From Pseudomonas sp. NFACC02 (GTDB taxonomy: Bacteria; Pseudomonadota; Gammaproteobacteria; Pseudomonadales; Pseudomonadaceae): a stretch of DNA of 64,000 bases. The translations under genes were made by a program, and so were the position numbers. Below, piece after piece: positions 51,670 through 61,910 of this stretch. The first letter of the stretch is position 1. The number at the start of each line of letters is the position of its first letter. The notes beneath the pieces are model-generated. The model saw nothing but the letters and a program-made list of their open reading frames with translations. It was not told the origin of the DNA and did no database searches. Where the stretch lies: positions 248,001 to 312,000 of the forward strand of contig NZ_FOEO01000001.1 of the NCBI RefSeq assembly GCF_900110765.1, given 5' to 3'.

Positions 51670-53696
51670 GTACACCGGGACAGTTATCAGAACGCGCAGT
51701 CATCCTGGCGCCTCGCGGGAGGGACAGCCAGATTGCCTTGATGATCCTGCAGGAAGCAGGTTTCCCGGCACTGATCACCCACGACCTGACGGGCATGTGC
51801 AAGGAGCTGATGTCCGGCGCAGGGCTTGCCATCGTTGCCGACGAGGCGCTGCGCGGCGTCGATCTCAATCCCTTGCTGAATCTGCTGGCCAACCAGCCGG
51901 CCTGGTCGGATCTGCCGATCGTGCTCCTCACCCACCACGGCGGGCCGGAGCAGAACCCGTCGGCGCGGCTGGGCAAGATGCTTGGTAACGTCACGTTCCT
52001 TGAGCGTCCCTTTCATCCGGCAACACTGGTCAGCCTGGTGACCACTGCCGTCAGAGGTCGACGACGTCAGTACGAGGCACGTAGTCGCATGGAGGACCTG
52101 GTCGAAAGCGAGCAGCGCCTTCAGCACGCGCTCAAGGCCGGACGGCTGGGTTCCTGGCAACTGGAGGTCGAGTTTCTTGAGCTGGAATGCTCAGACATCA
52201 GCAAGGTTCACTTCGGGCGCGAGGAACAGGCGCCCTTTACTTATCACGACTGGCTTGAATCGGTGTTTCCCGAGGATCAGCCGCGCATGCAATCCGCCTT
52301 GCAGCGTTGCCTGGACACCGGTGAAGACTTCATCATCGAGTTCAGGAACGTCTGGGCCGACGGCTCGCTGCATTGGGTGGACGTGCGTGCCCGGGCGATA
52401 CGCGCGCGCAATGGCCGGGTCAGCCTGCTCGCAGGCGTGACGTCCGACATCACCGAGCGAAAGCTTGCCGAAACCCAGTTGCGCCGTCTTAACGAAACCC
52501 TCGAGCAGCAGGTCGAAGAACGCACCTCGCAACTGCGGCATAACGAAGAAGTCCTGCGTCAATCGCAGAAGATGGAGGCCGTAGGGCAGCTCACGGGCGG
52601 TATCGCTCACGACTTCAACAACATGCTGACCGGCATCATTGGCAGCCTGGAACTGCTCAGGCGCCGACTGGCTCGCGGCAAGACCGAAGATCTGGACGGT
52701 CTGATCGACCTGGGTGTGACATCCGCCAATCGCGCCGCCGCCCTGACCCACCGCTTGCTGGCGTTCTCGCGCCGACAATCGCTGGATTCCAAGCCGGTGG
52801 AGATGAATGAGCTGGTCAATTCCATGGGCGAGTTGCTGCATCGCAGCGTCAATGAAAGCATTCGCCTGGACATGTGTCTGGAGCCCGAGCTCTGGACGGC
52901 CGAGGCCGACCCCAACCAACTGGAGAGCGCCCTGCTCAACCTGGTCCTCAACGCCCGCGATGCCATGCCGAACGGCGGCATGCTGATGATCGAGACCTTC
53001 AATCGCCAGTTGGACCGCACCTTTACCAACGCCTACGAAAACCTGCTACCGGGTGATTACGTGGTGCTCAGCGTGACCGATACCGGGTGCGGCATGCCGG
53101 AGAACGTGATCAGCCGTGCGTTCGATCCGTTCTTCACCACCAAGCCCATCGGTCAAGGCACCGGGCTGGGGTTGTCGATGATCTATGGCTTCACCAAGCA
53201 GTCCCACGGCCATGTCTCGATTGAGAGCCAGGTCGGGCATGGCACCACCGTGCAATTGTTCCTTCCTCGTTTCCACGGCGACAAGCACGAGGAAGAGACC
53301 GACATCCATAGCCAGGCCGTCGAGGCCCGGGCAGGCGAGACCATCCTGATCGTCGAGGACGACCCGGCAGTCCGTGCCTTGGTGACCCAGGTGCTGGGCG
53401 AACTGGGGTATGCATGGCTGGAGGCGGGAGATGCGGTGGGCGCAGTGCCGATCCTCGAGTCCACGCAGCGCATTGACCTGATGATCAGTGACGTCGGCCT
53501 GCCCGGCATGAACGGGCGCCAACTGGCCGATATCGGCCGCCAGATGCGCCCTGACCTCAAAGTACTGTTCATCACCGGCTACGCGGAGAACGCAAGCGTT
53601 CGCGCAGGATTTCTCGACACCGGCATGCAAATGATCACCAAACCGTTCGCATTCGATCAACTGACCGCCAAAGTGCGGGAGATGATCGAGGGATAG
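51666..53696 (+). CDS. Hybrid sensor histidine kinase paired with KaiC
   Basis: A 676-residue soluble kinase starting at a GTG overlapping the kaiC stop. Residues 1-130 resemble a receiver domain that lacks the acidic phospho-site. A PAS domain follows (about 155-265), then coiled coil and HisKA with GGIAHDFNNM (His315 as phospho-acceptor). The HATPase has NLVLNARDAM, SVTDTGCGMP and GTGLGLSMIY. The C-terminal receiver has VEDDPAVR and Asp609 in LMISDVGLPG. There is no transmembrane segment, so it senses a cytoplasmic signal, probably via KaiC. Orphan of any response regulator nearby. Confidence 0.92.
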   Translation: MSTPGQLSERAVILAPRGRDSQIALMILQEAGFPALITHDLTGMCKELMSGAGLAIVADEALRGVDLNPLLNLLANQPAWSDLPIVLLTHHGGPEQNPSARLGKMLGNVTFLERPFHPATLVSLVTTAVRGRRRQYEARSRMEDLVESEQRLQHALKAGRLGSWQLEVEFLELECSDISKVHFGREEQAPFTYHDWLESVFPEDQPRMQSALQRCLDTGEDFIIEFRNVWADGSLHWVDVRARAIRARNGRVSLLAGVTSDITERKLAETQLRRLNETLEQQVEERTSQLRHNEEVLRQSQKMEAVGQLTGGIAHDFNNMLTGIIGSLELLRRRLARGKTEDLDGLIDLGVTSANRAAALTHRLLAFSRRQSLDSKPVEMNELVNSMGELLHRSVNESIRLDMCLEPELWTAEADPNQLESALLNLVLNARDAMPNGGMLMIETFNRQLDRTFTNAYENLLPGDYVVLSVTDTGCGMPENVISRAFDPFFTTKPIGQGTGLGLSMIYGFTKQSHGHVSIESQVGHGTTVQLFLPRFHGDKHEEETDIHSQAVEARAGETILIVEDDPAVRALVTQVLGELGYAWLEAGDAVGAVPILESTQRIDLMISDVGLPGMNGRQLADIGRQMRPDLKVLFITGYAENASVRAGFLDTGMQMITKPFAFDQLTAKVREMIEG

Positions 53697-54313
53697 CTGC
53701 ACGCAGCCGTGAATCTGTAGCCCCCCCTTTTGGCTGACGAAGGCGGTCATTCAGGCAAAATCGATCTCACTGCCCTACCGCCTACGCGGCCCTCGTAACC
53801 TCGGACGGCTCCTACAGGGTTCGCGTTATTCCGAAGACTTGAGTATGACGCGGATACTGTGGGAGCCGGCTTGCTGGCGAAGGCGCTGGGTCTGCACCCT
53901 CAATAATGGCTGACCCACCGCTTTCGCGGCCCTCGTAACCTCGGACGGCTCCTACAGGGTTCGCTTTGTTCCGAAGACTTGAGGATGACGCGGATACTGT
54001 GGGAGCCGGCTTGCTGGCGAATGCGCTGGATCTGCGCCCTCAATAGTGGCTGACCCACCGCCTTCGCTGCCCTCGTAACCTCGGACGGCTCCTACAGGGT
54101 TCGTGTTGTTCCGAAGACGTGAGGATGACGCGGATACTGTGGGGCCGGCTTGCTGGCGAAGGCGCTGGATCTGCACCCTCAATAATGGCTGACCCACCGC
54201 CTTCGCGGCGCTCGTAACCTCGGACGGCTCCTACAGGACCCGGGTCGTTCCGACGGCGCTTAAACTGTCCAACTTTCGGGGCAGTCCAAAGGATCGGGTT
54301 ATGGCAGCAGTGC
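53697..54313. other. 600-bp intergenic region filled by a REP tandem array
   Basis: No gene is present between the histidine kinase stop and the DUF1989 stop. Nearly all of it is the repeat array from 53780 to 54240. Small open frames inside it are repeat-derived. Confidence 0.7.
53780..54240. repeat. Tandem array of REP-type units, about 140-bp period
   Basis: The motif TCGGACGGCTCCTACAGG occurs at 53801, 53941, 54081 and 54220, giving periods of 140, 140 and 139 bp. Each unit contains the GGACGGCTCCTAC arm, a GTTCCGAAGACTTGAGGATG-like spacer, a GTGGGAGCCGGCTTGCTGGC arm and a TGACCCACCGC spacer. One copy has a one-base deletion in GGGGCCGG, explaining the 139-bp period. The core arms match the two-copy array at 24736. 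Confidence 0.88.
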
Positions 54314-55165
54314 TTACTTCTCCCAGTCCGCCTTGTCGATCTTCAAGCCGTGCAGGCCGTTGTACTCTGCGCGTTTGGGTGGTGCCCACCCGTGCAGCAG
54401 CGACGCGTCGAGGTCGTAGATTTCCACGCCCAGCGGGCGGCACACGGTCAAGGGATCCTGCGCTTCAGGGCCCCACATCGGCAGAGAAAGATCACCGCCC
54501 GGGCACGTCGACAAAGCGCACAGCAAGTCGATCTCGGCGAAGAACTCCAGATAATCGCCCTTCTGCGCCGGGCAGGCCTTCATGAAGTACATGTCATCGT
54601 GATTCAGGCCCGTGCACTGGAAGATGTTCAGCACATCGTGAACGTCAAATTCGGTCAGGCCGTGAGGCAAGACGGCACGCGTCAGGTTCGAGTGACAGTG
54701 ATGATGAAAATCCTCACCCGTCAGCATTTTGTTCACGTAAGGGTCGCAACGGGTCCCCAGCAGGTCATGCAGGCGGCCACCGTGTTCATCGATGCCGTAA
54801 CTCGCCAGGCTGTCGTCGGTAATGGTGACCATCGGCCGCAGGAACGGCAGGTTCGACCACAGGCGATCGTAGGTGGTCACGTGCGCTCCCTGCAGTTGCC
54901 GGGTACGCGATGCCCACATGCGTTCACGGGGATCGTGAGCGTTCCACACGTTGAAATCGCCCACCTGTGGTCCCACGGGTGTCGTGACGCGGAACACCTG
55001 ACCGGCCTTGACCTTCCAGGCACGCCCGGTCCGAATCGGCACCTGGAACTGCTCAACCAGCGTGCGACTGTCCTGACGCTCGCGAATACGGTTGTAGAAC
55101 GCCGTATCGACCTGCAGCGCAGCGCCTTTGCTGACCTGATAGGCGGCTGGGTAATCTTTGTACAT
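54314..55165 (-). CDS. DUF1989 / urea carboxylase-associated family protein
   Basis: The ATG at 55165 follows AGGAGATTGTG, giving 283 residues. Family blocks include RTGRAWKVKAGQVFRVTTPV, VGDFNVWNAHDPRERMW and GRLHDLLGTRCDPYVNKMLT. Later come EDFHHHCHSNLTRAVLPHGL, with possible metal ligands His-His-His-Cys-His, and KKGDYLEFFAEIDLLCALST-like text near CPAQKGDYLEFFAE. DUF1989 members accompany urea carboxylase/allophanate hydrolase and amine degradation; I do not see those genes here. Function is unknown; it stands alone next to a REP array. Confidence 0.85.
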   Translation of the reverse strand: MYKDYPAAYQVSKGAALQVDTAFYNRIRERQDSRTLVEQFQVPIRTGRAWKVKAGQVFRVTTPVGPQVGDFNVWNAHDPRERMWASRTRQLQGAHVTTYDRLWSNLPFLRPMVTITDDSLASYGIDEHGGRLHDLLGTRCDPYVNKMLTGEDFHHHCHSNLTRAVLPHGLTEFDVHDVLNIFQCTGLNHDDMYFMKACPAQKGDYLEFFAEIDLLCALSTCPGGDLSLPMWGPEAQDPLTVCRPLGVEIYDLDASLLHGWAPPKRAEYNGLHGLKIDKADWEK

Positions 55166-55384
55166 CACAATCTCCTGGCTCAGTGTCGGACAGCGCGGGC
55201 CAACATGACGAGGGCTGACCTCTCTACTCGGGTTGTTGCAGTGCTTGACTGCGGGTGATCGTCACCGCAATCGAATTTAAATGCTCACACATCATGGAGC
55301 AGGAACCCGATTTCGAAAACCTCAAGGACACGCACATCCCGCAAAGCAGAGATGATGGCCAGTCTCAAGATTCTTTCCGGACAA

Positions 55385-58300
55385 CTATTTGAAATCCCGA
55401 TTGCGCACATCCAGCCCTGTCAATAACGGCGTCAGGTCGAACAGCCGCTGCGCAATGACGTGGCGCACGCCTTTCTGGTATTCGAACTTGCCGAACACCT
55501 GCATCAACTGCGACCCCACGAGCACTTTGCGCTGACGTTCGGCCAGGTCGCGCCAGACCACCACGTTGATCATGCCGTGTTCGTCTTCCAGCGTGACGAA
55601 CGTCACGCCGCTGGCGGTCCCGGGCCGTTGCCGACCGACCACCAGCCCGGCGACGCTGAAATTGCGCCCGTGCTCTTCGGTGAGCAGATCCTTTGAGCTG
55701 CGAAAGCGTTTTGCCGCCAGTTTGTTGCGCAGCAAAAACAACGGGTGCGGACCCAGTGTCGTGCCGAGGGTGTCGTAATCGGCCACCAGATCCTGAGCCA
55801 CGCTGGGCAGCGGCAAGGCCACTTGTGCCTCTTCGCCAAAACAGTCATCGCCGAACAACGGCCGCTGCACTTCGACCCCGGCAATCTCCCAACGCGCGCG
55901 ATGGCGATGCCCGGCCAAACCGCGCAAGGCGCCCGAATCGGCCAGCGCAGCGCGGGCACGATTGTCCAGGTCGGCCCGTATGCACAGGTCGGTGACGTCC
56001 TTGAACGCGCGTTGTTGCCGCGCTTGCTCGATACGCCTGGCGTCTTCTTCACGAAAACCACGAATCAGGCGCATGCCCATGCGGATCGCCAGGTTGCGCG
56101 TGTACTCGGGATTGTCGACCGGCTCCAGTGAACAGTCCCAGTCGCTGTATCGAACGTCCACCGGACGAACCTCAATGTGATGCCGACGCGCGTCCTGCAA
56201 CAACTGGTCGGGGCTATAGAACCCCATGGGCCAGCTGTTGATCAGCGCGCAGGTGAACGCGGCCGGTTCGTGGCATTTGAGCCAGCAACTGGCGTAGGTC
56301 AGCAAGGCAAAGCTGGCGGCATGGGACTCGGGAAACCCGTAACTGCCAAAGCCTTTGATCTGCTCGAAGATGCGGTGAATGAATTCGTCCGGATACCCCT
56401 TCTCTTTCATCCGCTCGCTGAGGCGAATCCGATGCGGCTCGAGCCCGCCGTGACGTTTCCAGGCGGCCATGGAGCGGCGTAGCTGGTCGGCCTCACCGGG
56501 CGAATAGTCGGCGGCGACGATGGCCAGTTGCATGACCTGCTCCTGAAACAGCGGCACGCCCAGTGTCCGCTTGAAGACTTCCTTGAGCGCCTCGGAGGGA
56601 TAGGTCACCTCTTCCTCGCCATTACGACGCCTCAGATACGGATGCACCATGTCGCCCTGAATCGGCCCTGGCCGGACGATGGCAACTTCGATCACCAGGT
56701 CGTAGAACTCTTTGGGTTTGAGGCGTGGCAGCATCGACATCTGCGCCCGGGATTCAATCTGGAACACGCCGATGGTGTCGGCGCGGCTGATCATGTCGTA
56801 GGTCGGTTCGTCACCACCAGGCAGCGAAGCGATGGTCCAGCGCGTGTGCCGATGCAACTCGACCAGATCGAACGTGCGGCGCAATGCGCTCAGCATGCCG
56901 AGGGCCAGGATATCGACCTTGAGCAGGCCCACCAGGTCCAGATCGTCCTTGTCCCACTGAATGATGGTGCGGTCGGTCATGGCCGCGTTTTCCACGGGCA
57001 CCAGCGTCTGCAGCGGGTGCTCGGAAATCACGAAGCCACCGGGATGCTGGGACAGGTGCCGAGGAAAACCGATCAGTTCGCCGGTCAACGTCAATACACG
57101 ACGCAAGACCGGACTGTCCGGCTCGAACCCGCATTCACGCAAACGCTCAGGCGGCGGCAGGGTATCGCTCCAGCGGCTGAAACAGTCCGCCAGTGCATTG
57201 ATCTGATCGGGCGGCAAACCGAGCACCCGCGCTACATCCCGAATCGCGCCCGCGCCGTGATAAGTGCTCGCCACGGCCGTCAACGCCGCCCTGCCCCGGC
57301 CATAACGACGAAAGATGTATTGCAGGACTTCCTCGCGGCGCTCGTGCTCGAAGTCGACGTCGATGTCCGGCGGCTCGTTACGTTCTTCCGAGATGAAGCG
57401 CTCGAACAGCAGATTGATGTTTGCCGGGTCCAGCTCGGTGATGCCCAGAACGAAACACACGGTCGAGTTGGCCGCCGAGCCACGGCCCTGACACAGGATG
57501 CTCTGATCACGGGCGAATTTGACGATGTCATGCACGGTCAGGAAGTAACTTTCGTACTTCATCGTCGAGATGATCTTCAGTTCCTTCTCGATGTTTTTCC
57601 GTGCCAGCTCGGGCACGCCGTCCGGCCAGCGCCAGCGCGCGCCCGCTTCGGTGAGCTGGCGTAGCCAACTGGCCGGTGTGTGTTGGGCGGGCACCAGCTC
57701 GTGAGGGTACTCGTAGCGCAACTGCTTCAGGTCGAAACGGCAGCGCCGGGCGATGTTCAGGGTTTCAGCCAGCAAGTCGGCGGGATACAACCCGGCCAGC
57801 ACGTGTCGGGGGCGCAAATGCCGTTCGCCGTTGGGGTACAACCGATGGCCGGCTTCGGCCACAGTGGTGTGATAACGGATCGCGGTCATGGTGTCCTGCA
57901 AGGCGCGACGGCCACGGGCGTGCATGTGCACATCGCCACTGGCCACGGCAGGGATATCGAGTGAACGGGCCAGCGCCAGCAGCCTCGACAGACGCAGGCT
58001 GTCATCGGGCCCGCAATGCAACTGCACGCTCAGCCACAGGTTTTGCTTGAAGGTATGGCGCAACCAGTGGCCTTGCTCTTGCAGAACCTCGGCACGCAGA
58101 TCCAGATCCGGGACCCACAACGCCAGCAACCCTGCTACTGGTCGCAGAAAATCCTCACGCAACAGCCGGTATTCGCCCTTCTTGCTGCGCCGTCGACCTT
58201 CGGTGATCAATCCGCACAAGGCCTGATAGCCGGTGAGGTCTTCCACCAACAGCACGACTTTCGGACCGTTCTCGAGGGTGATCTCGCTGCCGATAATCAA

Positions 58301-58483
58301 CGGCAGCTCGCATTCTTTCGCCGCCTGCCAGGCGCGGACAATACCCGCCAGTGTGCATTCATCGGTGATGGCCAGGGCTTGATAGCCATGCCGCTTCGCC
58401 CGCTCGAACAGCTCCTTGGCGCTGGAGGCCCCGCGCTGAAAACTGAAGTTGGAGAGACAGTGCAGCTCGGCGTAGTCGCTCAT
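55385..58483 (-). CDS. dnaE2: Error-prone DNA polymerase III alpha subunit (DnaE2/ImuC)
   Basis: DnaE2 extends DNA past lesions and is the polymerase of the ImuABC mutasome. The 1032-residue C-family polymerase lacks the full C-terminal extension of replicative DnaE. An N-terminal PHP domain ([20 protein letters not shown]) leads to the palm motifs [20 protein letters not shown] with its catalytic Asp pair. The finger/helix motif [18 protein letters not shown] and a C-terminal OB fold ([20 protein letters not shown]) follow. Its ATG overlaps the imuB stop (ATGA). SOS control is via LexA2 at the head of the operon. Confidence 0.94.
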   Translation of the reverse strand: MSDYAELHCLSNFSFQRGASSAKELFERAKRHGYQALAITDECTLAGIVRAWQAAKECELPLIIGSEITLENGPKVVLLVEDLTGYQALCGLITEGRRRSKKGEYRLLREDFLRPVAGLLALWVPDLDLRAEVLQEQGHWLRHTFKQNLWLSVQLHCGPDDSLRLSRLLALARSLDIPAVASGDVHMHARGRRALQDTMTAIRYHTTVAEAGHRLYPNGERHLRPRHVLAGLYPADLLAETLNIARRCRFDLKQLRYEYPHELVPAQHTPASWLRQLTEAGARWRWPDGVPELARKNIEKELKIISTMKYESYFLTVHDIVKFARDQSILCQGRGSAANSTVCFVLGITELDPANINLLFERFISEERNEPPDIDVDFEHERREEVLQYIFRRYGRGRAALTAVASTYHGAGAIRDVARVLGLPPDQINALADCFSRWSDTLPPPERLRECGFEPDSPVLRRVLTLTGELIGFPRHLSQHPGGFVISEHPLQTLVPVENAAMTDRTIIQWDKDDLDLVGLLKVDILALGMLSALRRTFDLVELHRHTRWTIASLPGGDEPTYDMISRADTIGVFQIESRAQMSMLPRLKPKEFYDLVIEVAIVRPGPIQGDMVHPYLRRRNGEEEVTYPSEALKEVFKRTLGVPLFQEQVMQLAIVAADYSPGEADQLRRSMAAWKRHGGLEPHRIRLSERMKEKGYPDEFIHRIFEQIKGFGSYGFPESHAASFALLTYASCWLKCHEPAAFTCALINSWPMGFYSPDQLLQDARRHHIEVRPVDVRYSDWDCSLEPVDNPEYTRNLAIRMGMRLIRGFREEDARRIEQARQQRAFKDVTDLCIRADLDNRARAALADSGALRGLAGHRHRARWEIAGVEVQRPLFGDDCFGEEAQVALPLPSVAQDLVADYDTLGTTLGPHPLFLLRNKLAAKRFRSSKDLLTEEHGRNFSVAGLVVGRQRPGTASGVTFVTLEDEHGMINVVVWRDLAERQRKVLVGSQLMQVFGKFEYQKGVRHVIAQRLFDLTPLLTGLDVRNRDFK

Positions 58484-59910
58484 GCGAACCAGCCCTGCAG
58501 CAACAGGCCGCTGTCTTCCCCGACGGTGCGATAGGCCCAGCCTCGCTGTCCGGTGCGGGTCTCGACCAGGAAGTAATCACGACGCACATCACCGCCGTCC
58601 CACCATCCCGACTCGATACGCTCGGGCCCGGCCAGCACGCGGACGCTGGCATCGCTGAGCGGCTCAGGCTCACGCAGCAGCCACCCTGGACGCGAAACGT
58701 TTTGCGCCAACACCACGGGTTTGCTGGCAGACGTCGGCAACCACGCGCATTCAGGACGGTGGTCGGCATGAAAACCCAGACCGCTGACCGCTTCATCGCC
58801 CAGTCGAGCACGCAGCCGTTCGCGTAACTGCTCCCACGGCATGTTCTGTTGCGGGCGATCATCGAACAGCTCGCGGTGTGAAGGCACGAAGGCCGGCAGC
58901 TCCTTTGCCTGCAACCTCAGCGCGCGCACGGGTGATGGCACCACCACCTGTTCCAGACGCCCACGGGCCAGTTCGAACAGCCTGTCGGCTTCACGCTCGG
59001 CACTCAGCAAGCCCACCGGAATCAGCGTATCGGGCGCCACGCTGCCGACACTCGGCGCATGCTCCAGGTGGATGATGAAGCGCTGCACGCCGCTGTCACG
59101 GCCACCGAGAAACAACGCCAGATCGGCAATCATGCGCTTGAGCGGGAACAGCAAGGCCTGATGAGATTCCACGTCGAAATTGAGTTCGATGCGGGTGTCG
59201 AAATGATCGGGCGGCACGTAACACTCAAGGGGCATCGGCCTGCGCCCCAGCAAGGTGTCCAGGTGCTGCAGCACCTGGGGCGGAAAACGCCTGGCCAGGG
59301 TATCGCGAGGCAACGCCGACACCTGACGCAGTCGATGCAGCCCCATCCGGGCAAAGGCTGTCGACACGTCCTGAGGCAAGCCGATGCGATTGACCGACAT
59401 CTGTTCCAGCACCTGTTGCAGGCTGTCGTTGCAGGTCACCGCCAGGCCATCGTGGGCATTGGCGAGCATGCGCGCCGCCACCGGATTGGGCGCCACGACG
59501 ATGCGATGACTGAACCCCAATGCCGTCAGTTCCTGACGCAGGCGTGCTTCGAACACCGGCCAGGGCCCGAACAACCCCAGGCTGGATTCGACTTCCATCA
59601 ACAAAACGCGGGGGTATTTCAGGCTAACCTGCGAGCTGAACCGATACGCCCAGGCGGCCAGTAAACGGTGCCAGCGCCCGGTTTCATCCGGGTCGTATTC
59701 GACCGTCGCAAACTCGCGAGTCATGGCATGGGCGGCGGTCAGTGACTGACCGGGACGCAATCCGAGTTCGCGAGCAGCGGCATTGACGGCTTGCAACACC
59801 CGACGCTGGGATGAGCCGCTGATCAACGCCAGCGGTTCTTCAGGGTTGGCGCGACGACGCATGACGCCGTCCAGTGCCAGTTGCGGCAGCAGGACACAGG
59901 CCCAGAGCAT
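58480..59910 (-). CDS. imuB: ImuB, catalytically inactive Y-family polymerase subunit
   Basis: ImuB is a Y-family-like scaffold that binds the beta clamp and connects ImuA with DnaE2. The 476-residue product is taken from the ATG at 59910 after [29 protein letters not shown] opens the domain and [20 protein letters not shown] covers the palm region where active polymerases carry Asp-Glu. Here the catalytic acidic residues are not recognisable, as in other ImuB proteins. The C-terminus has a helix-hairpin-helix ([22 protein letters not shown]) and the ImuB tail. It overlaps dnaE2 by 4 bp. Confidence 0.91.
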   Translation of the reverse strand: MLWACVLLPQLALDGVMRRRANPEEPLALISGSSQRRVLQAVNAAARELGLRPGQSLTAAHAMTREFATVEYDPDETGRWHRLLAAWAYRFSSQVSLKYPRVLLMEVESSLGLFGPWPVFEARLRQELTALGFSHRIVVAPNPVAARMLANAHDGLAVTCNDSLQQVLEQMSVNRIGLPQDVSTAFARMGLHRLRQVSALPRDTLARRFPPQVLQHLDTLLGRRPMPLECYVPPDHFDTRIELNFDVESHQALLFPLKRMIADLALFLGGRDSGVQRFIIHLEHAPSVGSVAPDTLIPVGLLSAEREADRLFELARGRLEQVVVPSPVRALRLQAKELPAFVPSHRELFDDRPQQNMPWEQLRERLRARLGDEAVSGLGFHADHRPECAWLPTSASKPVVLAQNVSRPGWLLREPEPLSDASVRVLAGPERIESGWWDGGDVRRDYFLVETRTGQRGWAYRTVGEDSGLLLQGWFA

Positions 59911-59917
59911 GGCAACC

Positions 59918-60538
59918 TCAGGCGTCGGTGGTAAACGGAATCGGTGAAGACGGCGCCAGACCGCCACGGCACTTGAGCACCCGTAGCTGACGCGGTCGCA
60001 CATCAATGGCGATGCGCAATGCAGCAGGCGACGGGTTGATCGCGGCATGCTGCCCACGGCAGGCGAAGGCCAGGGTTTCCCCGGTTTCCGCCGCCACCTG
60101 CAACCGACGCAAGGCACGGTCGTCGACCTTGTTCGGCCAGCACAGCACCGCGCCACAACTGCCCGAACGCAGGCACTGCTCCACCGCCCACAAGGCATCG
60201 CGCTCACTGGCTTCGATCACCGACAACTGCCGCAGGTCGACACCGGCGGCCTGCCAGGCCTGGGGATACGGCACATAAGGCGGCGCCACCAGCACGATGC
60301 GCTCGCCACTGTCGGCCAGCCGAGCGAGGGTCGGCCACAGCAGGCGCAACTCACCGCTGCCATGGGCAGGCATCAGGATTTCGGTCAGCGCCGCGGGCGG
60401 CCACCCTCCCATGGGCAACGCAGCGTCCAGCAAGGCATGGCCAGTGGGCTGCGCGGCCACCGGCTGCACCTCGGGACGCCCTTTCCAGACCCGACGCTCG
60501 TCCAGCAGGGCGTTGAGGCTGACCACCGCGCCCATCAT
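59918..60538 (-). CDS. imuA: ImuA, translesion synthesis RecA-like accessory protein
   Basis: A 206-residue RecA-like protein that joins ImuB and DnaE2 in SOS mutagenesis. Start MMGAVVSLNALLDERRVWKG: two adjacent ATGs (60538 and 60535) overlap the lexA2 stop. The RecA-like core is recognisable in LPMGGWPPAALTEILMPAHG and LAPSSPIPFTTD at the ends, with VLVAPPYVPYPQAWQAAGVD and SVIEASERDALWAVEQCLRS between. The Walker A is degenerate, as is usual for ImuA. It lies 7 bp before imuB in the same direction. Confidence 0.9.
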   Translation of the reverse strand: MMGAVVSLNALLDERRVWKGRPEVQPVAAQPTGHALLDAALPMGGWPPAALTEILMPAHGSGELRLLWPTLARLADSGERIVLVAPPYVPYPQAWQAAGVDLRQLSVIEASERDALWAVEQCLRSGSCGAVLCWPNKVDDRALRRLQVAAETGETLAFACRGQHAAINPSPAALRIAIDVRPRQLRVLKCRGGLAPSSPIPFTTDA

Positions 60539-61152
60539 TCCCGTCGCACCAGGCCGCAGAACACGCCTTCGATGGCAAAGTCCTGATCGGGACGCACGAC
60601 GATGGGGGCATACGCCGGATTACGCGGCATCAGACGAAAGGTGTCATGACCGCGCTCAAGGCGCTTGATGGTCACCTCGCCGTCGAGTCGGGCCACGACG
60701 ATCTGGCCGTCCCGGGCCTCGGCACTTTGCAGGATGCCGACCAGATCGCCGTCAAAAATCCCGTCCTCGATCATCGAGTCGCCTTTGACCCGCAGCAGGT
60801 AATCGGGAATGCGCAGGAAAGTGCGGCTGTCGAGGGTAAAGGTGTCGTGCAGGTCGATATCGGGGCCAATCGGGGCGCCGGCGGCAACGCGGCCCAGCAC
60901 CGGAATTTCCAGCATCTGGGCACGCGGCCTGGTCTCCACCAGGCGAATGCCCCGGGCCTGATTGGCCGCGACTTCGATAAAACCGGCTTCAGTGAGGGCC
61001 ACGATGTGCTTGCGCGCCACGCTGCGCGAGGCAAACCCGAAGGCTTCGCAGATTTCCGCAAGGCTGGGTGGCTGGCCATTCTGGGCGATGCGATCCCGGA
61101 TGAAGGTCAGGATGGCAGAGCGTTTGGGAGATAAAGTCGTCATGGAGTACAT
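60535..61152 (-). CDS. lexA: LexA2-type SOS repressor
   Basis: A 205-residue self-cleaving repressor of the imuA-imuB-dnaE2 genes. The N-terminal winged helix (TLSPKRSAILTFIRDRIAQN, GFASRSVARKHIVALTEAGF) binds the operator. The cleavage bond is Ala91-Gly92 in GRVAAGAPIG, with Ser126 in KGDSM and Lys163 in VTIKRLER. Two in-frame ATGs exist: 61152 with AAAAGAG upstream and 61143 just downstream of the operator; I keep the first but it lies inside the palindrome. Differences from the main LexA and the GTAC-type operator fit LexA2 of pseudomonads. Confidence 0.92.
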   Translation of the reverse strand: MYSMTTLSPKRSAILTFIRDRIAQNGQPPSLAEICEAFGFASRSVARKHIVALTEAGFIEVAANQARGIRLVETRPRAQMLEIPVLGRVAAGAPIGPDIDLHDTFTLDSRTFLRIPDYLLRVKGDSMIEDGIFDGDLVGILQSAEARDGQIVVARLDGEVTIKRLERGHDTFRLMPRNPAYAPIVVRPDQDFAIEGVFCGLVRRE

Positions 61153-61160
61153 TTGTACTC
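61145..61160. promoter_or_regulatory. LexA2-type operator palindrome
   Basis: GAGTACATTTGTACTC is an inverted repeat of GAGTAC/GTACTC with a 4-bp ATTT centre. It matches the GTAC-N4-GT(A/G)C type reported for LexA2 of Pseudomonas and lies exactly over the lexA2 start region. It should make the operon self-regulated. It is not the CTGT-N8-ACAG site of the main LexA. Confidence 0.8.
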
Positions 61161-61223
61161 TTTTCAGGGAAATCTGGCTAGCGCCGTTTATCCAGGGACC
61201 TCCTCCCGCAGACGCATCGGACG

Positions 61224-61790
61224 TCAGGGCGATGAACAGAGGACTGCGGCACCGTCTTGATCTGAGCCCGCAAGTTCTGCGCGCGTCTGGTGCTTTTTCG
61301 ACCGCTGAGGCATGCAGCCTTCCAAGGTCAACAGCAGTTCCTTGGCCGCCAGACCACCGGCAAACCCGGTCAGCGCGCCGGAACTGCCGATGACCCGGTG
61401 ACAGGGTGCGACGATCGAAATCGGGTTCTTGCCGTTGGCGGCACCGACCGCACGCACGGCAGCCGGGTTGCCGACTTGGCGGGCAATGTCCAGGTAGCTG
61501 CGGGTTTGGCCAAAGGGAATGGTCAGCAAGGCGTGCCAGACTTTTTTCTGAAACTCGGTGCCATGGAAGTCCAGCGCCAGATCGAAACGCTGACGGGTTC
61601 CGGCGAAATACTCGGCGAGTTGACGCTCGGCCTGGTCGAGAATCTCGCTGCCCTGATCCTCGTTCATGGCACCCAGCAACACACGATTGGGGCGGTCATT
61701 TTCCCAGAGAATCGCCGCCAGACAGGCACCTTTTGCGATCAGTTTCAATTGGCCGACCGGTGAATCGATGAAGCGATAGGTGAAGGTCAT
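61224..61790 (-). CDS. ogt: Methylated-DNA--protein-cysteine methyltransferase
   Basis: A 188-residue suicide repair protein that takes the methyl group from O6-methylguanine onto its own cysteine. The active-site block is NGKNPISIVAPCHRVIGSSG, with Cys in PCHRV. The HTH before it (IPFGQTRSYLDIARQVGNPA, including Arg for base flipping) is typical of Ogt/AGT. The N-terminal domain (FTYRFIDSPVGQLKLIAKGA) is Ogt-like, with no Ada-type zinc domain. It ends with an extra ~25-residue tail (KKHQTRAELAGSDQDGAAVL). It is the first gene upstream of lexA2 on the same strand. Confidence 0.92.
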   Translation of the reverse strand: MTFTYRFIDSPVGQLKLIAKGACLAAILWENDRPNRVLLGAMNEDQGSEILDQAERQLAEYFAGTRQRFDLALDFHGTEFQKKVWHALLTIPFGQTRSYLDIARQVGNPAAVRAVGAANGKNPISIVAPCHRVIGSSGALTGFAGGLAAKELLLTLEGCMPQRSKKHQTRAELAGSDQDGAAVLCSSP

Positions 61791-61910
61791 GGGAAGCTCC
61801 TTATCGGACGTCGACCAGGCCTTTTCAAACCATTGAGGCGGGCCGGAATGTGCCCATGGTAACCGCGAGCGCTGACGCAGCCATCCAGTTTCTTGCGATC
61901 AAATTCGCAT

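Noticed and set aside
53780..54240. Possible CRISPR array
   Set aside because: Units are about 140 bp with long internal inverted arms and nearly identical spacers, unlike 25-40 bp repeats with unique spacers, and no cas genes are present.
56528..57664. Plus-strand open frame of 378 codons inside dnaE2
   Set aside because: Antisense to the polymerase palm and PHP region; composition is His/Gln-rich noise of the kind seen opposite pseudomonad genes.
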